From: Aplysia californica
Lineage: Eukaryota > Mollusca > Gastropoda > Aplysiida > Aplysiidae
Reading direction: 5' to 3'
NCBI RefSeq assembly: GCF_000002075.1
Contig: NW_004797547.1
Location: 291,490 to 355,489, forward strand
Length of the DNA stretch: 64,000 bases
How positions within the stretch are numbered: position 1 is the first letter of the stretch; each line of letters starts with the position of its first letter. Below the pieces are notes generated by a model. It ran no database searches, was not told the DNA's origin, and saw only the letters and a program-made list of their open reading frames with translations. Below, one piece after another: positions 1-13,515 of this stretch. The position numbers and the translations under genes were made by a program.

Positions 1-342
1 CGAGTTTGGCCGGGAAAAAATGCAATTTTGCACCACGACAACGCCTGTCCACACACGAGTCAACAAACTCAAGATGCTATGAAAAGTCTCAGACTTCAAG
101 AGACCTTACTGCACCCATCATACAGTCCAGACCTTGCTCCATCTGACTTTTATCTTTTTCCTAAGTTGAAAGAGTACCAGTACCTCAAAGGAAAACGTTA
201 TGCAGATGACGATGAAGTTCAAAAAGATGTGCGTCGCTGGTTCAGAGGAAAATCACATGAATTTTTAGCCGACGGCATGCGACAACTTATTCAACATTGG
301 CGGATCTGCATCAACAAAGAAGACGACTATGTTGAAAAGTAA
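1..342 (+). CDS. mariner transposase, C-terminal part (cut by window edge)
   Basis: The frame is open from base 1, so the true start lies upstream of the window. The translation reads WPGKNAILHHDNACPH, later YSPDLAPSDFYLFPKLKEY, and ends in DDYVEK before a stop. These are the second and third catalytic aspartate blocks of mariner (IS630/Tc1/mariner) transposases, HDNA and SPDLAPSD, followed by the usual mariner C-terminus. The family cuts and pastes its own element at TA sites. The visible part has no stop or frameshift, so this may be a young copy. Whether the N-terminal DNA-binding half is intact cannot be seen. Confidence 0.9.
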   Translation, partial: RVWPGKNAILHHDNACPHTSQQTQDAMKSLRLQETLLHPSYSPDLAPSDFYLFPKLKEYQYLKGKRYADDDEVQKDVRRWFRGKSHEFLADGMRQLIQHWRICINKEDDYVEK

Positions 343-460
343 AGCTACTGTCAAGTAGCAGACATCCTAAGTTTTCATTTGGTGTATAACTTTGGTATAT
401 TGCATCAGTAATAGTAATAAAGAAATTAACTTGGAGGCAAAACTTTTTGAACAACCCGTG
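1..460 (+). mobile_element. mariner element, 3' part
   Basis: The transposase frame is followed by about 118 bp of untranslated sequence and then a typical mariner right end, ctttttgaacaacccgtg, next to a TA dinucleotide (461-462) that fits the family's TA target duplication. The left end is outside the window. Confidence 0.85.
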
Positions 461-462
461 TA

Positions 463-1689
463 TATTTACTTTGTTCATTCAGATCTACATTTCAAAACAT
501 ATTGACAATAATGATTTTTTAAAAATGTCTACATATAGATTATGACATATTAACTGAAATGAATTTTATATTTATCTGGTCATAATTACATTGCTTCAGT
601 TTGCCTGAATAATTGAAAAAAAGACTATTCAATGGCCGCCGTTTTCAATTTATCAAAGACAGGAATGGCCGTCAGTTATTTTTGCTGTCCAAAGGAAGAC
701 TATATATACACATATAATGCACACTTGTTTCATTTAAAAAATTACATGCCCGTGTTAATTCAATAAGGTAATTCATTTTACAACTTTGCACAAACATGCT
801 GCTAAAAACTGGATGATGATCACCAAACACATAGTAAACAAGGTTCAGCCAACAAAATCTACACTTAGACACTATTCCAGGAAGACTTTTTCACATTGCA
901 AGTACATGATATAAATTCCTCACAATGCTTGTAAATTAATTTTGTTGGATTATCATAATATGACCGAATAAAAGAAGTAGCATCAAATATCAGAAAATTT
1001 CACCTCCACAAAGGCAGGATCAAATTGACACAAAAAGATTTCTTCTATATTTTGAACGGTATCCTGATCAAACTTAACCCACAACCCATGTTGTAAGCAG
1101 GCAGAAAAGACAAAAGCAATATGGCCTACCCTATGCTACCACATGATAAACCAGTACATCATTTAATTAAAAAATACATTTCCTTGTGCATTCAAAGCAA
1201 ATAATCTCAAAAGCAATATAAAATGTAACTTTTGAAACAATTATATGAACTCTACAGTTGACTTCATCTATGTTAAACTCACTTGAGTTGATCTTCAGTT
1301 AAGTTGATCTTTTCCATGGGTACTGCCACCTCTTCTTCTTTACAATGTTAAAGTCAGATCGTTATGTTGAGTCTAACACAACCGTAAAAACGCTCGAGTT
1401 GAATTGCTTTTTTTGACTCACGGCTGCAAGTATGCAAAGTTTGTATTGATTTTCAAAATCTTTTTTTGTTTATGTATCGCCCGATGTTTCACAGCACTTT
1501 TGACACTGGCACCCCCCCGGGCAGTGCCACTGACTGTAGTGTCTTTAGGCCATTCTCAAAGGGGGAACATTTCTCGTTCAAGCACAGTAGAATTGTAAAT
1601 GGGCTGATTCATGTCACACTCATAACTGTGCCTGATCTACAACAGGGAACTGCTGTTTTTTCTTTCTTAATCCTTACTATTGTCACTTT
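463..1689. other. AT-rich non-coding stretch
   Basis: No exon, RNA gene or clear repeat was recognised. The only reading frames are short and composition-driven. It could be intergenic DNA or part of a long 3' region of the downstream minus-strand gene. Confidence 0.4.
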
Positions 1690-1903
1690 CCTCTACTTCT
1701 TTTGTATGTTTGTCACTTTCTTGTGACTTGCTATTTCCGGGGTGCCTTGATAGTCGAAGTAGACCTTGTGCTGTTGAAGCTAGGGAGGTGAGCAGAATAA
1801 GTCTGATTCCCTGTAAAGACTTCTCTATTGCTCTATTGACACCCACCTCTTGGTGCTCATATGACCTTATGCAGTTGCGAGCGCCGTAATACCCTCTACT
1901 ATT
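1690..1903 (+). mobile_element. SINE-like repeat, 3' part
   Basis: The end of this stretch, accttatgcagttgcgagcg followed by ccgtaatacc and a run of T, recurs at 41641-41821, 59525-59945 and 62130-62385, the last with a tRNA-like promoter. Orientation is set by that tRNA-like head. The 5' limit is uncertain and the head seems missing, so this is probably a truncated copy. Confidence 0.5.
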
Positions 1904-3926
1904 TTTTTTTTATAATTTGAAATTGGTGATACTTAACATAAAAGTACAATTAGGCCAATGTAGAACCGGTCAACACACATTAATAGACCTACACAGTACC
2001 TCAATGAAACAGTGAGGGGAGCACAAGAGCGGGTGTACGCCATGTCTGCTTCCCCTACCCTCAAGGCAGAAGGGTATGGCGCACTGCAAGACAATGGGTA
2101 ATACACTGAAACCTCAGTATAACATACGTGGCTGAACACGTATTCTCGACTGTAACTGTAACTGTTCACTTTCTGAAGTCCAAAATCTCAAGTAGAGTTT
2201 TTACTTTTTAAATATTTAAAATGTAGCTGTGTAAAACATTCTTTTAGCTATTAATGTTCAAGGAATTTTAGTGATCAAAAGTTTGTATATAATGGAGACA
2301 GAATATATGTGAATAAAGGACCTGGCAAACAGCTGAAGTTTTATAGTACTCAGGAATACAATGTAATCAACTGTCAGAGCTACATTATGGTAATACACAT
2401 GTACTGGTAGTTTTGTTGCCAGTGAACGCTTACAACCTCTCCCACATCCCCGACCCTCACCCCCTCTCTCTCACATATATACACACACATGCATGCGTGC
2501 ATTAGCAAGCGGTGATTAATGAAGTGAACAAATATTAAGCAGTAACCTTTCCGACATTTTTCTATAGTATTAACATTAAAATAAGTTTTGTGGGGGGGGG
2601 GGGGGGGGATTTTGTTACGTACCTTGATTTTGCGATCCCGACAATTAAGTTACTTCAGATGAGTTGACCTTTTTTTCACCTTCCCAGACGACATCAACCC
2701 ACGCATGTTGAACTGTATCAACACCTTATTAACCTGACCAGAAGTATCACTCTCGAAACATATACTCCCCATGACAGAATTAATTGAGCAGCAGGTACAA
2801 TGTATTTCTTAAAATCCCTTTTTTTATTGAGACAGCAGCAAATAGGTAAAAAAAGAACTCAAAAAATTTTCAAAGGTCACTCAGTGGTCAGTGTAGTCAA
2901 ATACAGGCACACACAAGCACACACACAAACAAAAACAGAAGTCACCAAAACCCCTATTATACTATAAACTTATGTACACCTCAGGCGACTGTGATCTTAT
3001 ATAATATATATAAAACATATCTTTGACAGTAAAGAGCCAAACAAAAGTTTGCATCAAAAGTTGTAAATGCAATAGTCGTAAAGGTAATTTACATGAGATT
3101 TCTATAAGTTCCTCATTCAAAAACCAAAACTTGTCTAGCACCCACATAGCGAAAAATGTTTATAGTGAACTGATTTTCAGGTCCTGAAGTTTTTTTTCTA
3201 TATTCTTTGCATTCAAAACATTCACCTTGCCAAAACAATTCCAAAATAACGAAAAGAATAGACGTTGGCGAGAGCTGTAGAGCTAATCAAACTCAATCAC
3301 AAGTTTTCTTTACCAAAGTAGCTGTGATGAGAGAGTGAGTGAGAGAGGCCACGGTATGAGTATAGGCCAATGACCTGCTCTCTTTAAGTTGAGGGCAATT
3401 GTGTAGACCAAGGATATGTTATTGTAAGGTTAACAGAAGAGTTCAGGGGTAGATCTAATCAGCAAACTTCAGTTGCGCAAGGGCAGTCTGCTTTCAAATA
3501 AAGCATGTATCTGGTATGATCAGCACATTTGTCAGCACACTTCCAACAGGGATTACACATTGTGTTTTTCAAAGTTAGGTCAAGGTAAAGTTGTAGACTA
3601 GCAGAGAGAGGACCTGGTAGAGTAAAAGAAGTGGAAAGGCTTCTCAGTAAAGGAAAACAGCCTATCCTAGCAGAAGTGGATAAAAACCAATGTCAAAAAA
3701 CCCAAATATACAAATATACAAGCAGCTATGAACCCAGCATGCACATTGGCTAGCATAGGGAGTATAATTGAAGTAAAATTTGGATCAAATTACCCAACCC
3801 TTGATAAAGCCTGAAATTCATACATAACACAAAGATTTCTGCATCCTGCTGATGTCACTATGTGCGTGCTAGACAGTATTTCACATCAGTAAATAGCAAA
3901 ATTTAATAAAAAGAAGTATGAAAATA
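1904..3926. other. non-coding stretch with a G17 run
   Basis: No gene was recognised. A poly-G tract of 17 lies at 2592-2608, and short CA-rich simple sequence lies near 2480-2500 and 2905-2930. Open frames here are short and have no recognisable domains. Confidence 0.4.
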
Positions 3927-4369
3927 TGCGAGGCAGCGTGGTGGAATCAGGCTCTCGTCAATTTTTGGGCATGTAGAGTTATTGGTATCTTCTTAAAGCT
4001 TGTTCACTCATCTTTATTTGGATGGAAAAAAAGTCCATTTATCTTGAATACAAGTCGGGATATTTGCGAAAGAAGGAAGTGGGGCTCACCTGTTTTCAGA
4101 GGTAAAATTAGTGAGAAAATGACCACCAAAGATCAGTTATTTCCTTTGCTTAAGAGTCTGTGGTAACTGAAAATGTACTTTTTTTGTGCCTTTCATCAAC
4201 GTTTTTCAGAAAAACCCACACAGAAATGAGATCTTTAACTTTAATGGGCATGAAAGGTGTTGAGCCAAAAAACAAAAATTTGATAAAAATTCACAAACCT
4301 GCGGAAAAATGCAAGTTTCTTCACTTTGATTATTTTGACGAGAGCCTGATTCCACCATGCTGCCTCACA
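3927..4369 (+). mobile_element. TA-flanked MITE, copy A
   Basis: A 443-bp element with inverted ends. The left end reads gcagcgtggtggaatcaggc and then tctcgtcaa. The right end reads ttgacgagagcctgattcca and then ccatgctgcctcaca. TA lies on both sides (3925-3926, 4370-4371). Seven other copies share the same internal sequence. There is no credible coding capacity, so it is non-autonomous. The TA duplication suggests mobilisation by a Tc1/mariner-type transposase (inference). Confidence 0.85.
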
Positions 4370-4854
4370 TATTAGAACACAATCTTGTTTCCATAATATC
4401 TAAACAACAACTGACCATACATAAAATCAACAATTCTATGGAGGATGACACCTTCAGCATACATCTCCTTTTCACCACTACCTCCAATCTTTATTTTCTG
4501 TATATTTAAATGACAACCACTTGTCAGGTGTAATGTAGCCATTAGACTTTGTTCATTTGTAATAAGATTCAGTTGATTAAGAAAACACCTGTTTATTAAC
4601 AGTAACAGCTATCCACCTCTCATCATGCCACAAAAACCTTCAGACCTATGGCTTACATCAAACACACTGTAAAAGTAAAAATTAACTTGAAGACATGTTC
4701 TGCCCCTTCTTGATTTGTTTTTGAGCAAATTGAAGACCTTACAGGATACATACAGCCCATTTTAAAGACAGAGTTCAAGACTCAGCAGTTAGAACTTAAT
4801 TGGAAATGGAAAGAGGGAGATATGCCCAATATTACCCTGACATATCTGAAGATG

Positions 4855-5660
4855 GGTATTCATGTATAGCATTCTACCATTAGCACTCTGAACAGAGAAT
4901 GTAGAGAGTGGCCGCAGGGGGCAACAGATGCTGAGATATCACAACTGATTGATGAAAACTCACGGCACCGAGATGTGGTTGTATACACGGATGGATCTGT
5001 TAAACGAGGGGAAAAATCTGGATGGGGCTTCTCAGCACGAGTGAGTGGCAGACTGGTGCAGGAACAACAGAGAGCATACGATATGACAATATCTAGCATG
5101 AGAATGGAGATAGAGGCAATCACTCAGGCTCTCAAAAGGGTCACAACAACTCGACAAGCACATGTGATCTTTGTCACAGACTCTCAGAGCATGCTAAGGA
5201 ATATTGAAAGTGGGAACCTTAGAGCTAAAAAGACAGAGCTCCTAAGAAGACAACACTGAAAAAGATCACGTGGATCTTCACCCCGGGCCATGCTGGAGTC
5301 AAGGGCAATGAGCGGGCTGATGAGCTCGCTGGGAACGCAAAACCTGAAGGGAAGCTGTGCCCTGACAAACCTGAAATTGTACGTTCAGTCAGGGGAAAAA
5401 AAGAAAAAGAACAAGAAGAGTTGGAATACCATCATCTTGAGCAACTTTGTGAGCTTGGAAATGGATGGGGCGCCTGCAGGAGTTCAAGACTTAGTGGGAT
5501 GAGCAGAAGGCTATGGAGGCAACCATAGCTTGGAACTGTCAGCATCTACACACTTCGAGATGTGTTTCTTCAGGGGACGGAGCGCTTATGGGGATGCCCC
5601 TTGTGCAGTGATGTCGGTCCTTCACACAAGTAACAAGTCACACAAGTAACTCTCTCTCTC
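4855..5660 (+). mobile_element. LINE fragment with RNase H domain
   Basis: A frame from about 4860 gives VVYTDGSVKRGEKSGWGF, then MRMEIEAITQAL, then VTDSQSML. These are the first three acidic blocks of RNase H. The fourth block, PGHAGVKGNERADELAGNA, follows in another frame after a one-base shift near 5259. About 5565-5620 reads like the small C-x2-C segment found after RNase H in such LINEs. This is the 3' part of an RNase H-bearing non-LTR retrotransposon (I/Jockey-like group, clade not resolved). It is truncated at the 5' side and inactive. Confidence 0.8.
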
Positions 5661-5668
5661 TCTGTATT

Positions 5669-5687
5669 GGGGGGGGGGGGGGGGGGG
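5669..5687. repeat. poly-G tract (19)
   Basis: A run of 19 G directly after a short TC repeat at the end of the LINE fragment. Confidence 0.9.
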
Positions 5688-7013
5688 ACTGCCAAAGATA
5701 AAATTTATAAATAGTCACTAGATGCAGACAGTTCTCTGCAGAGGGGAAGCAAGACTGAGTCAGACTTTAGAGGGCAGAGGAGACAATTCAGACTGATGGA
5801 AGGATATCCGAAAAAGTTCAGGACAAACAAGAGCACTCCTGTCTGATCATTGCAGAGGCTAAAGGTTTGACATAACCTTGTCAAAACCACATTGAAAACA
5901 AACATCGGATTTCATTTATTCATGATACGAGAGAAAACAATGTATTATAGTCAGCCTTGTGCAACAGACACCACTAGTTGACAAGCAGATGGAAAAACTT
6001 TTCTTTTTTATTGTGAAATCGCAAAGAGCAAAAAGGAAGCAGGAACAGAAGGTTAAGACAGAAAACCTAATCCCCAAGAGAAATCTGTGACTACATATGA
6101 CCTACACTAGAAAAAAGACTGTCTATCAACATGAGAACCGTACACAGGACAGAAATGGTAGCCTACTTTCCTTGAAGAGTACACTGTTCCAGTGTAGATT
6201 CATTTTATATTTCAGGTTTCATAGAAGAGCTGCTATGTACAATAATGTTACAATTACATATTTAGGAGTAAACCAAAAATGACTGAAGCAATATCTATTT
6301 ATCATCACCTCATTTTACCATCCTTCCAATGCACTCAACTTCTTATTTAATCTTCCATTCAATCGTTTATATTTTCAAGCAAAGCTATGAATGACAGTGT
6401 CATTGTCATCTGAAATAAAATGTTAAAAAAGTGGAAATGACCAGTTAACTCTTTAATACTATTGTAATGTCACAGCAAAAGAATAAACGCAGTCAACATA
6501 AGGATTTCAAGAGCCTGTTGTCTACAAACAACTCATGAATTATGCATTTAAATGTTTACAGCAATAATAATTAATATTGTCTTAAAACAGCAATACATTT
6601 GGAAAATCTCTCTCAGTTCTCATAAATAAAATGAGTATTGGTTTTGATGTTTGCAACATTTGTCTGTCAGTAGGAAACTAAAGAAAAGAGTTGTGTAGAC
6701 AGTTCATTTCTCTACTGTTTTCATTAGTTTTGCAATGACACATGTCCACAAAAGTGAGCTAAGGACAAAACCCTTTATTTCTAAAACAAAATCCACCACC
6801 TGTGGTACGGCCTGGGAGTGTTTACTCACTTCCTCATTTAACTGCCAACGTATGTACCTTCAATTTTTTTACTTCATGAGCCAAGTTCCTTGTCCTGCAA
6901 AAATAGGTTTTACATGATGCTCATGTACAACACCCTGCACGTCTACACGCTACTCTGCCACTGCCGTGATAGATTAACAAATGTGCTCCAACAAAGTCAG
7001 CACTATCCAAGTG
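5688..7013. other. AT-rich stretch, possible 3' UTR of the DHHC gene
   Basis: No gene was recognised. On the minus strand an AATAAA lies at 6774-6779 (plus-strand tttatt), which could serve the DHHC gene whose stop is at 7818. This is only a candidate. Confidence 0.3.
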
Positions 7014-7177
7014 CAGTGGAGCCTCTCTATAACGACCTTCAATATAGCGACATCCTTTGTAAAGCAACATGGTGCCCAGTCCCCAATTTTTTTCCTTTTA
7101 TATATATCATTAGTAATTTTTGGTTGCCCGACATTTTTTTCTGGTCCCAAGAATGTCGTTATAGAGAGGCTGCACTG
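7014..7177. mobile_element. short inverted-repeat MITE (CAGTGGAGCC family)
   Basis: A 164-bp element. Its left end cagtggagcctctctataac (plus gacc) is the near-perfect reverse complement of the right end, gtcgttatagagaggctgcactg. TIRs are about 27 bp with two mismatches. It has no coding capacity. The end motif resembles the elements at 10519 and 51712. Confidence 0.8.
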
Positions 7178-7817
7178 TATTATCAATGTGATATCTTACT
7201 GTATGAAAGTCGAATATTTATCACATCTTTAATCTCTTTCATATTACTAAGCTCACCACAGCCTTGTGTGGCCATACACATACAAAACAGATTATTCTGT
7301 GTGCATAGAGTTTAAGGACACGTTGATTGTTGAAAGTGATTTTTTAAATATATAAGATAATCCTTATCCCTTAGCCAGACAAATTTGATAAAAGAGTTAT
7401 CAGTATCAAAAGACAATATCCACAAAACAAAAGGATCTAAGATGCCAATCACTTCATTTGTACATCTCTTTTCCAGTATACATTAGTGTTAATTCATACT
7501 CTTTATAAAACATGTTAGTAAATAACACAACAAACCACTCATCAAACTCAGTTTCCTCAAAGAACCACAAGGGCACCTGTACCCTGTGACAATTCCCTTC
7601 ATATTATCCATCTTCATTTTCTTTTCTGCATTCTTTCAGTATCAAAACCACAATGACAGTCATAGTCCCCTTCACTCATTGTTACATTCACCTCATCTCA
7701 TATATGTGACAAAGTAGCCTATGTGTCCACATATTGCCTCTTTCTTGGAATTAAAGACTACCTACAGCTTTAAGATTAATCATGTTTCTTTACATATTTC
7801 TATACAAAGATACTACC

Positions 7818-8312
7818 TCAAACTATTTCACCAACAGCCTTTTGGTTCCCAAAGGGAGATGATGGATTTTTATGGGGAAGAGGTTTGCTTAGCAGAAAGT
7901 GAACAAAATTTTCCACCTTCTGCATTCTCGTCATCTTAAAGTATGTATCATTAGTCTCAGAGAAGTAAGAAGTGCATTCTCGGGTGACGACATCAAACTG
8001 GTAGTGAATCAAACTGGCACACCAAGCGGCAGAGCAAGTGTTGAGGAAGAACAAAGACATCGGCCATGCCTCATGGTGGATCAGTGAGGTGAAGGTATCC
8101 GCCATGCTCTGGCCCCAGTACAGCATGTAGACGTAGATGCAGAAGCCGATACAGTAGCAGACCATGTTGCAGAAGCCCAGGATGATGAGCCAAACAAAGC
8201 GAGGGTGGTTGTCCCCAGCGACGCACTTCAGTAGGTACAGACAGTGGTGGTCCATTCTGTAGTAACACTTGTCACACAGCTTACAGTGTTTGACATTCAA
8301 AGATGTTATTAT
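7818..8312 (-). CDS. ZDHHC13/17-like: DHHC gene, exon 9 (catalytic DHHC, membrane segments 5-6, stop)
   Basis: The acceptor ttctcctcag precedes ATAATAACATC at 8312. The exon encodes SLNVKHCKLCDKCYYRMDHH C, then LYLLKCVAGDNHPRF, two membrane spans (FVWLIILGFCNMVCYCIGF; WPMSLFFLNTCSAAWCASLI) and a ~50-residue cytosolic tail ending VGEIV and TGA at 7818. The same frame stays open upstream to 8441, but those codons are intronic. The active cysteine and all visible zinc ligands are present. Confidence 0.92.
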   Translation of the reverse strand: MITSLNVKHCKLCDKCYYRMDHHCLYLLKCVAGDNHPRFVWLIILGFCNMVCYCIGFCIYVYMLYWGQSMADTFTSLIHHEAWPMSLFFLNTCSAAWCASLIHYQFDVVTRECTSYFSETNDTYFKMTRMQKVENFVHFLLSKPLPHKNPSSPFGNQKAVGEIV

Positions 8313-11300
8313 CTGAGGAGAAACAAGTTCTGCACTTAACTGTAGTTGAATGTGAAGATTAAACAAGCAAATACACATACACCTAAAGCATCCCTCATAT
8401 ATAAAACAAGGATTAACAAGTCGGTGCCCTCCAACAGCCACCCCTCACTGCCATCATGTAACAATGATTCGAGGAACTCTTTTCTCAGCTGGACGTACGA
8501 TCAGGGTGGCTGGCATTTGTCAATCTAATTTCACACCTCTGGCTTCTGGCTACCCAGGAAAGTTTCCGTAGTGGCTCGCTACCCGAGCACCCTCACGGGC
8601 AGTCGTGAGATTTCACACCCACACTACCCTGACCATCTGCATCGCTCAGCGCTCACATGATGGGGTAACATCTACCCCCAAATTGCACCCCTACTCCCCT
8701 TCCTCGCCCAGCGGCATGACCATGGCGTTAAGTTTAGAGCCTGCAGAACCAAACTTGAAAGTTTTGTTTCAAATCAGTGTTGAGTGGGCAAAGCATTTTC
8801 CGTCTTAGACAGGTGAAACTCTCGGAAGGGAGCGGATTTTTCTTTCCCTTTCCGCGTTGGACAGGTTTCCATTTTATACAGGTAATTAAAGAGGAATATA
8901 TCAAGGGGGGAGCGGGGAGATTCCGTTAAGACACGTTTCCGTTTTATACAGGTTTCCGTTAAGGCAGGTTCGACTGTACTCCCAAATACGCCAGTCTTCT
9001 GCACTTGTGGCGGGTGAGAGGGCCCAGTAGTCAGTGAGTTAAAACACTTAGGTTTCAGTGATGCTTAACTGCTTCCTTAAACAAAAAGTCAATTCTATTT
9101 TTCTCTGAAATCTACAGTAAAGGAAAGAGTGTAGAAGACCAGATCATTCTGGAAAATATAGAATTATTGAAAGGGACTTACATCACAGTAAGTACAAAAT
9201 CTGTATTGTGGATTTCTGGTCATGCATAAATCAATGATAGTCAATGGCTTTCCAGTCCTTGGGTTGAAAGCAGTGGACGCAACAGATGCTGGAAAATAAT
9301 AAAGACATTCAAACTTTCAACATATCTGCATAGAGAGTCATTCCAAATTTTAATGCAGCAAAAGGGATAAATAATTTCATACTAAAGAAGGGTTTCCTCT
9401 GTCCACCTACTCAAAGTTTTCAAAACAACAAGTTCTTTGGTTTTTTTCCACATTTAAAAGCAGCCTATGATTTTCACACCATTCAGAAAAATTCTGGTAC
9501 GCGGTTTCATTATGGTTCAAGGAAGTGTGGTCACCTGGTTTCAGAGGTAAAATTAGTGAGAAAAAGGCTGCTAAAGTTCAGCGACTTCCAAAGCTTAAAA
9601 GTTTTTAGAAACTGTAAATTTACATTTTTCTGCCTTAAATCAGCATTTTTGAGTAAAATCCACACAGTAATGTGTTTTTAAATGGACCTTAAAGGCATTG
9701 AGTCAAAAAACGAAAATTTGACAAAAATTCCCAAACCGACAGAAAAATGCCAGTTTCTTCGATTTCATTAATTTGACAAGCGCCTGATTTCACCACGATG
9801 CCCCACAAATACTCTATTCTTTAAAATGATGACAATACTAAAAGAAAGGGTATGATATGTTTTACAAAAGATCAGAGAAGATTGTCAAAAACCAGGTTAC
9901 ACAATTGATCAAAGTCATGGCCAAGGCATTTGAAAAACACTAGTATACATGCTGATAACATCAATCACTTCTCACCTGGATCCGTTAATAAAAGTCTAAA
10001 GAAGACCACATGAAGCATAGGGCATAAGGTCACAGATAACAATAGCACTAACAAATTGGTGTAGCCCTCTGTAAATCATTGTAAGGAAAGTATGCTTACA
10101 AAAGGAACCAAAAAAAGAAAATCGAAGTAATAATCTTAAACCTTGTTTGGACAACAAAAGGATGCTCAACATAAGTAGGCAGAAAGAGGAATGGGAGTTA
10201 GCATACAACTGAATGCTCATCTTGACAGGAAATCTGGCAGTAGTTTATACGATGAGCCCCACTTAGTCACCATTATAACAGGATTCTGACTACAGTCTGG
10301 CACCTTATAATAGTAGAAAAAAGGTTCCTAAAAGTTGTCCATGGGATGATGAGACTTGTGACAGTAATAATATGACTGAATGAAAAGTACACACAGGACG
10401 CTAGATCTACCACATATATCGGAGTGTGCTCTTTTTCCTAACTGTAGTCACTATTCAATATAGAATAGTAGTAAAGCACACAGACCATGCTCTAATGCAA
10501 TTATTTGTAATATTGGTACAGTGGAGTCCACTTATAACGAGTCCTGAAACAACGAGAAGTCTGTTATAAAGACACTATTCTAAAACCCTGTTTTTTCCCT
10601 TCTTTATCTTTGTAAATAAAATACTGCTATAGCGCAATCAGACAAACACGGGAGTCAGTTATAGCGGAATATTGCTGCTGCTGTGCACAGCGCACAGGCC
10701 AGTTATACATGTATTAACCTTGCCAGTAGAGAAACTTGTTGGTTATTTAGGGAAACCTAGGACCTTACAACAACTCCTTGTATGAAACAAAGAATGGGAG
10801 AGCCCACGTTTGCCAACAATGAAGGCCTGAGCGAATGAGTGGGGAGGGTGTGGTATGCGCAGACAAGCAGAACGCATTGCGTGATAGGCCAGCCTAGTCT
10901 AGATTTTCTAGGCCTACCACTACCCATGCCCTCACTTCTCTGATGGTCACAATGCTGTGATGGATGGAGTGAATGTGTATGTAACGTGCGCAAGCAGACA
11001 AAACACACTACACGGTGTGGTGGGGTGGGGGACAACACAGAGGGCGAGTTAGCCCAGAGCGCATTTTTTCTGATCGCCAACGCCTGTCAACATCGCTGGC
11101 GCTAGGGAAAGAAACCCGATTTGATTTTTGATCAAGACCAAGAGGTCATGTTGAACAATGTCATCATCAGGGGAGATAACAAAAAGAAATAAACAGAACA
11201 CCAAACTCATAGATTAGACTTACTTTATTATTTCCATTGAATTTTTTACTGGATTCCTTATAACGGGAATCCTAGTATAAACGACATTTCGCACCAGTCC

Positions 11301-12880
11301 CCTCCCTCTCATTATAACAGGATTCCACTGTAGTAAGAATTTTCTGTGAGCATATGTAATAAAAACAATTCTATATGTTAATCACTGGTAAGTGTATGTA
11401 AACTTGATCTTTGTCTATAACATGATTTGGCTATAGAAGGGATATCACATCGGCCCTGGCTGTCTTGTTATACGTGTCAAGACGCGGTGGAATCAGGCGC
11501 TCGTCAATTTTTGAAGATGTGGAGTTATTGGTATCATCTTAATCCTTGTTTATTTGTCTTGCCTCTGCACACATTTATCTTGAATAGAAGTCGAGATATC
11601 CGCAAATGAAGGAGGTGACGATCGCCTTGTTTCAGAGACTTAATTAGCGATAAAATGGCCGCTAAAGCTTGGTTATTTCCTTAGCTTAAGAGTAAGAGCT
11701 CATGGTAACTGAAAACTTACATTTTCAGTGCTTTTAATCAACGCTTTTCAGTAAAATCCACATCGAAATGAGTTCTTGAAGGGACATAGAAGATGTTGAT
11801 CCAAAAAACAAAAATTCGATATTCATTATTCATTGTTCATTGTTTCCTGAAGCAACATCCCTGCATTCCAGACATGTCCATTGATGCTCCGTTGCTCACT
11901 CTAAAAGGCCACTGAGGGTCTTTCTACTGATTGTGCCATTCTTCTGTTCTTTCCTGCAAGGATGCCAGCTTTTCCGCTTGCTTTTTGTATTCCCAAAACC
12001 ATCGTCCTCTCCACAGTAGTACTAGCCTCTGCCTCCTTATCTTCCTCTTCAACCAGGTGGCAAGAAAGACATTTCAAGATCTCGAATTGTCTGGTTGAAC
12101 GGAGCTGTCTACTGAGGTGGCCTCTCCAGCCAGTCTGTCTGCTTTTTCATTTTCTCAAACGCCTGCATGGCCACGGCAGAAAATCCATGAGAGCTATCGT
12201 ATAGGTGTTGCTTCGATAAGTTGAATCCATTCTGATCCCAGGAAATCTTTTTCAATCTTTCTGTGGGTACACAAGGAATCTGTGATGAGAACAGCATGTG
12301 TTGTGTAGGGGCGAAATTGGGTCAACCATTCAAGTGCTTTCGTGATGGCTTCAATTTCCATTTGCATACTTGATGTAGCCCTGCTGCAGACTCATCATGC
12401 ACTGTGGAAGATTTTATTGTTGGCGATTGCAACAAATCCCCATCCACTTTGCTGGTTATCTCTTTTCACTGAGCCATCTGCATAAATTACAGGATCCCCT
12501 CCTTCTGAATTTTTGATAACAATCTCGTTGATATCACTCGTTTTTTAAATTAGATTAAAATGGCCAAACATGCAGAAAAATGCCTATTTCTTCAATTTCA
12601 TTATTTTGACGAGCGCCTGATTTCACCATGCTGCCTCACATATGTTATAGCCGGGGCCCACTATACTTTTACATTTACCGAAAAGATGATTCTTACTTGA
12701 ATATTAGCTGCTATCTCATAAACCATAAACTAAGAACCTTTAGTATAAAAAATAAATACATTCAAAAGCATACGTAGAATAAAGAGGGGACAGCTGTTTT
12801 TTAATTATAAACAATCGTGTGATTTTTGTGGGGTTTTTGGTTTCTTTTTTCAAGTGAGTATATGTGAAAGTGTGTTTGCG

Positions 12881-12933
<53 letters not shown>

Positions 12934-13450
12934 TATGGCCGGTCCCAGAGTGGCTCTGTAGGTCTGACCTGTAGCTCGCCTGGCTCGCTCCATGCAAATG
13001 AATGTATACATTATCGTGTGCTAAAGCAGCGTAGCTGTATCGTCTGTTTTTTGTCAGCAGAGCTGCGCGATGCGTCAGACGTGCTATTCAACAGTGTTGT
13101 ATAAATGGCGGACATGTGTCGCCTCGCTTCATGTTTATTTTCGACTGAAACTCTTCACAGATCATCAAAATCAACAAGAAGTATGTATTATTAGGTGCTT
13201 TACAATTAAATATTGATGCTAGCCTCAACACTTGGCCACAAAATCACCAAGAAATGCACTTTATCATACTTTGAAACTTTGAATCGAGAGGTTGACCTAG
13301 TTTCGACTGTTGTCGTGGGCCTTGGCCTAGGCCTAGATCTAGGCTAGGTGTGCTTCTCTAGATTAAGAGCTACTTTCCGAACTGCACACCCTCCTTGGCT
13401 GGGTGCACAACAAAATCTAGATCTAGATTAGATCCACGTTTATTCAATAA

Positions 13451-13515
<65 letters not shown>

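Noticed and set aside
6890-7315. 141-residue plus-strand frame
   Set aside because: It runs through the short MITE at 7014-7177 and has no domain.
8313-8441. N-terminal extension of the DHHC frame as a separate small protein
   Set aside because: A strong acceptor at 8313-8322 and in-frame joining to exon 8 show that these codons are intronic.
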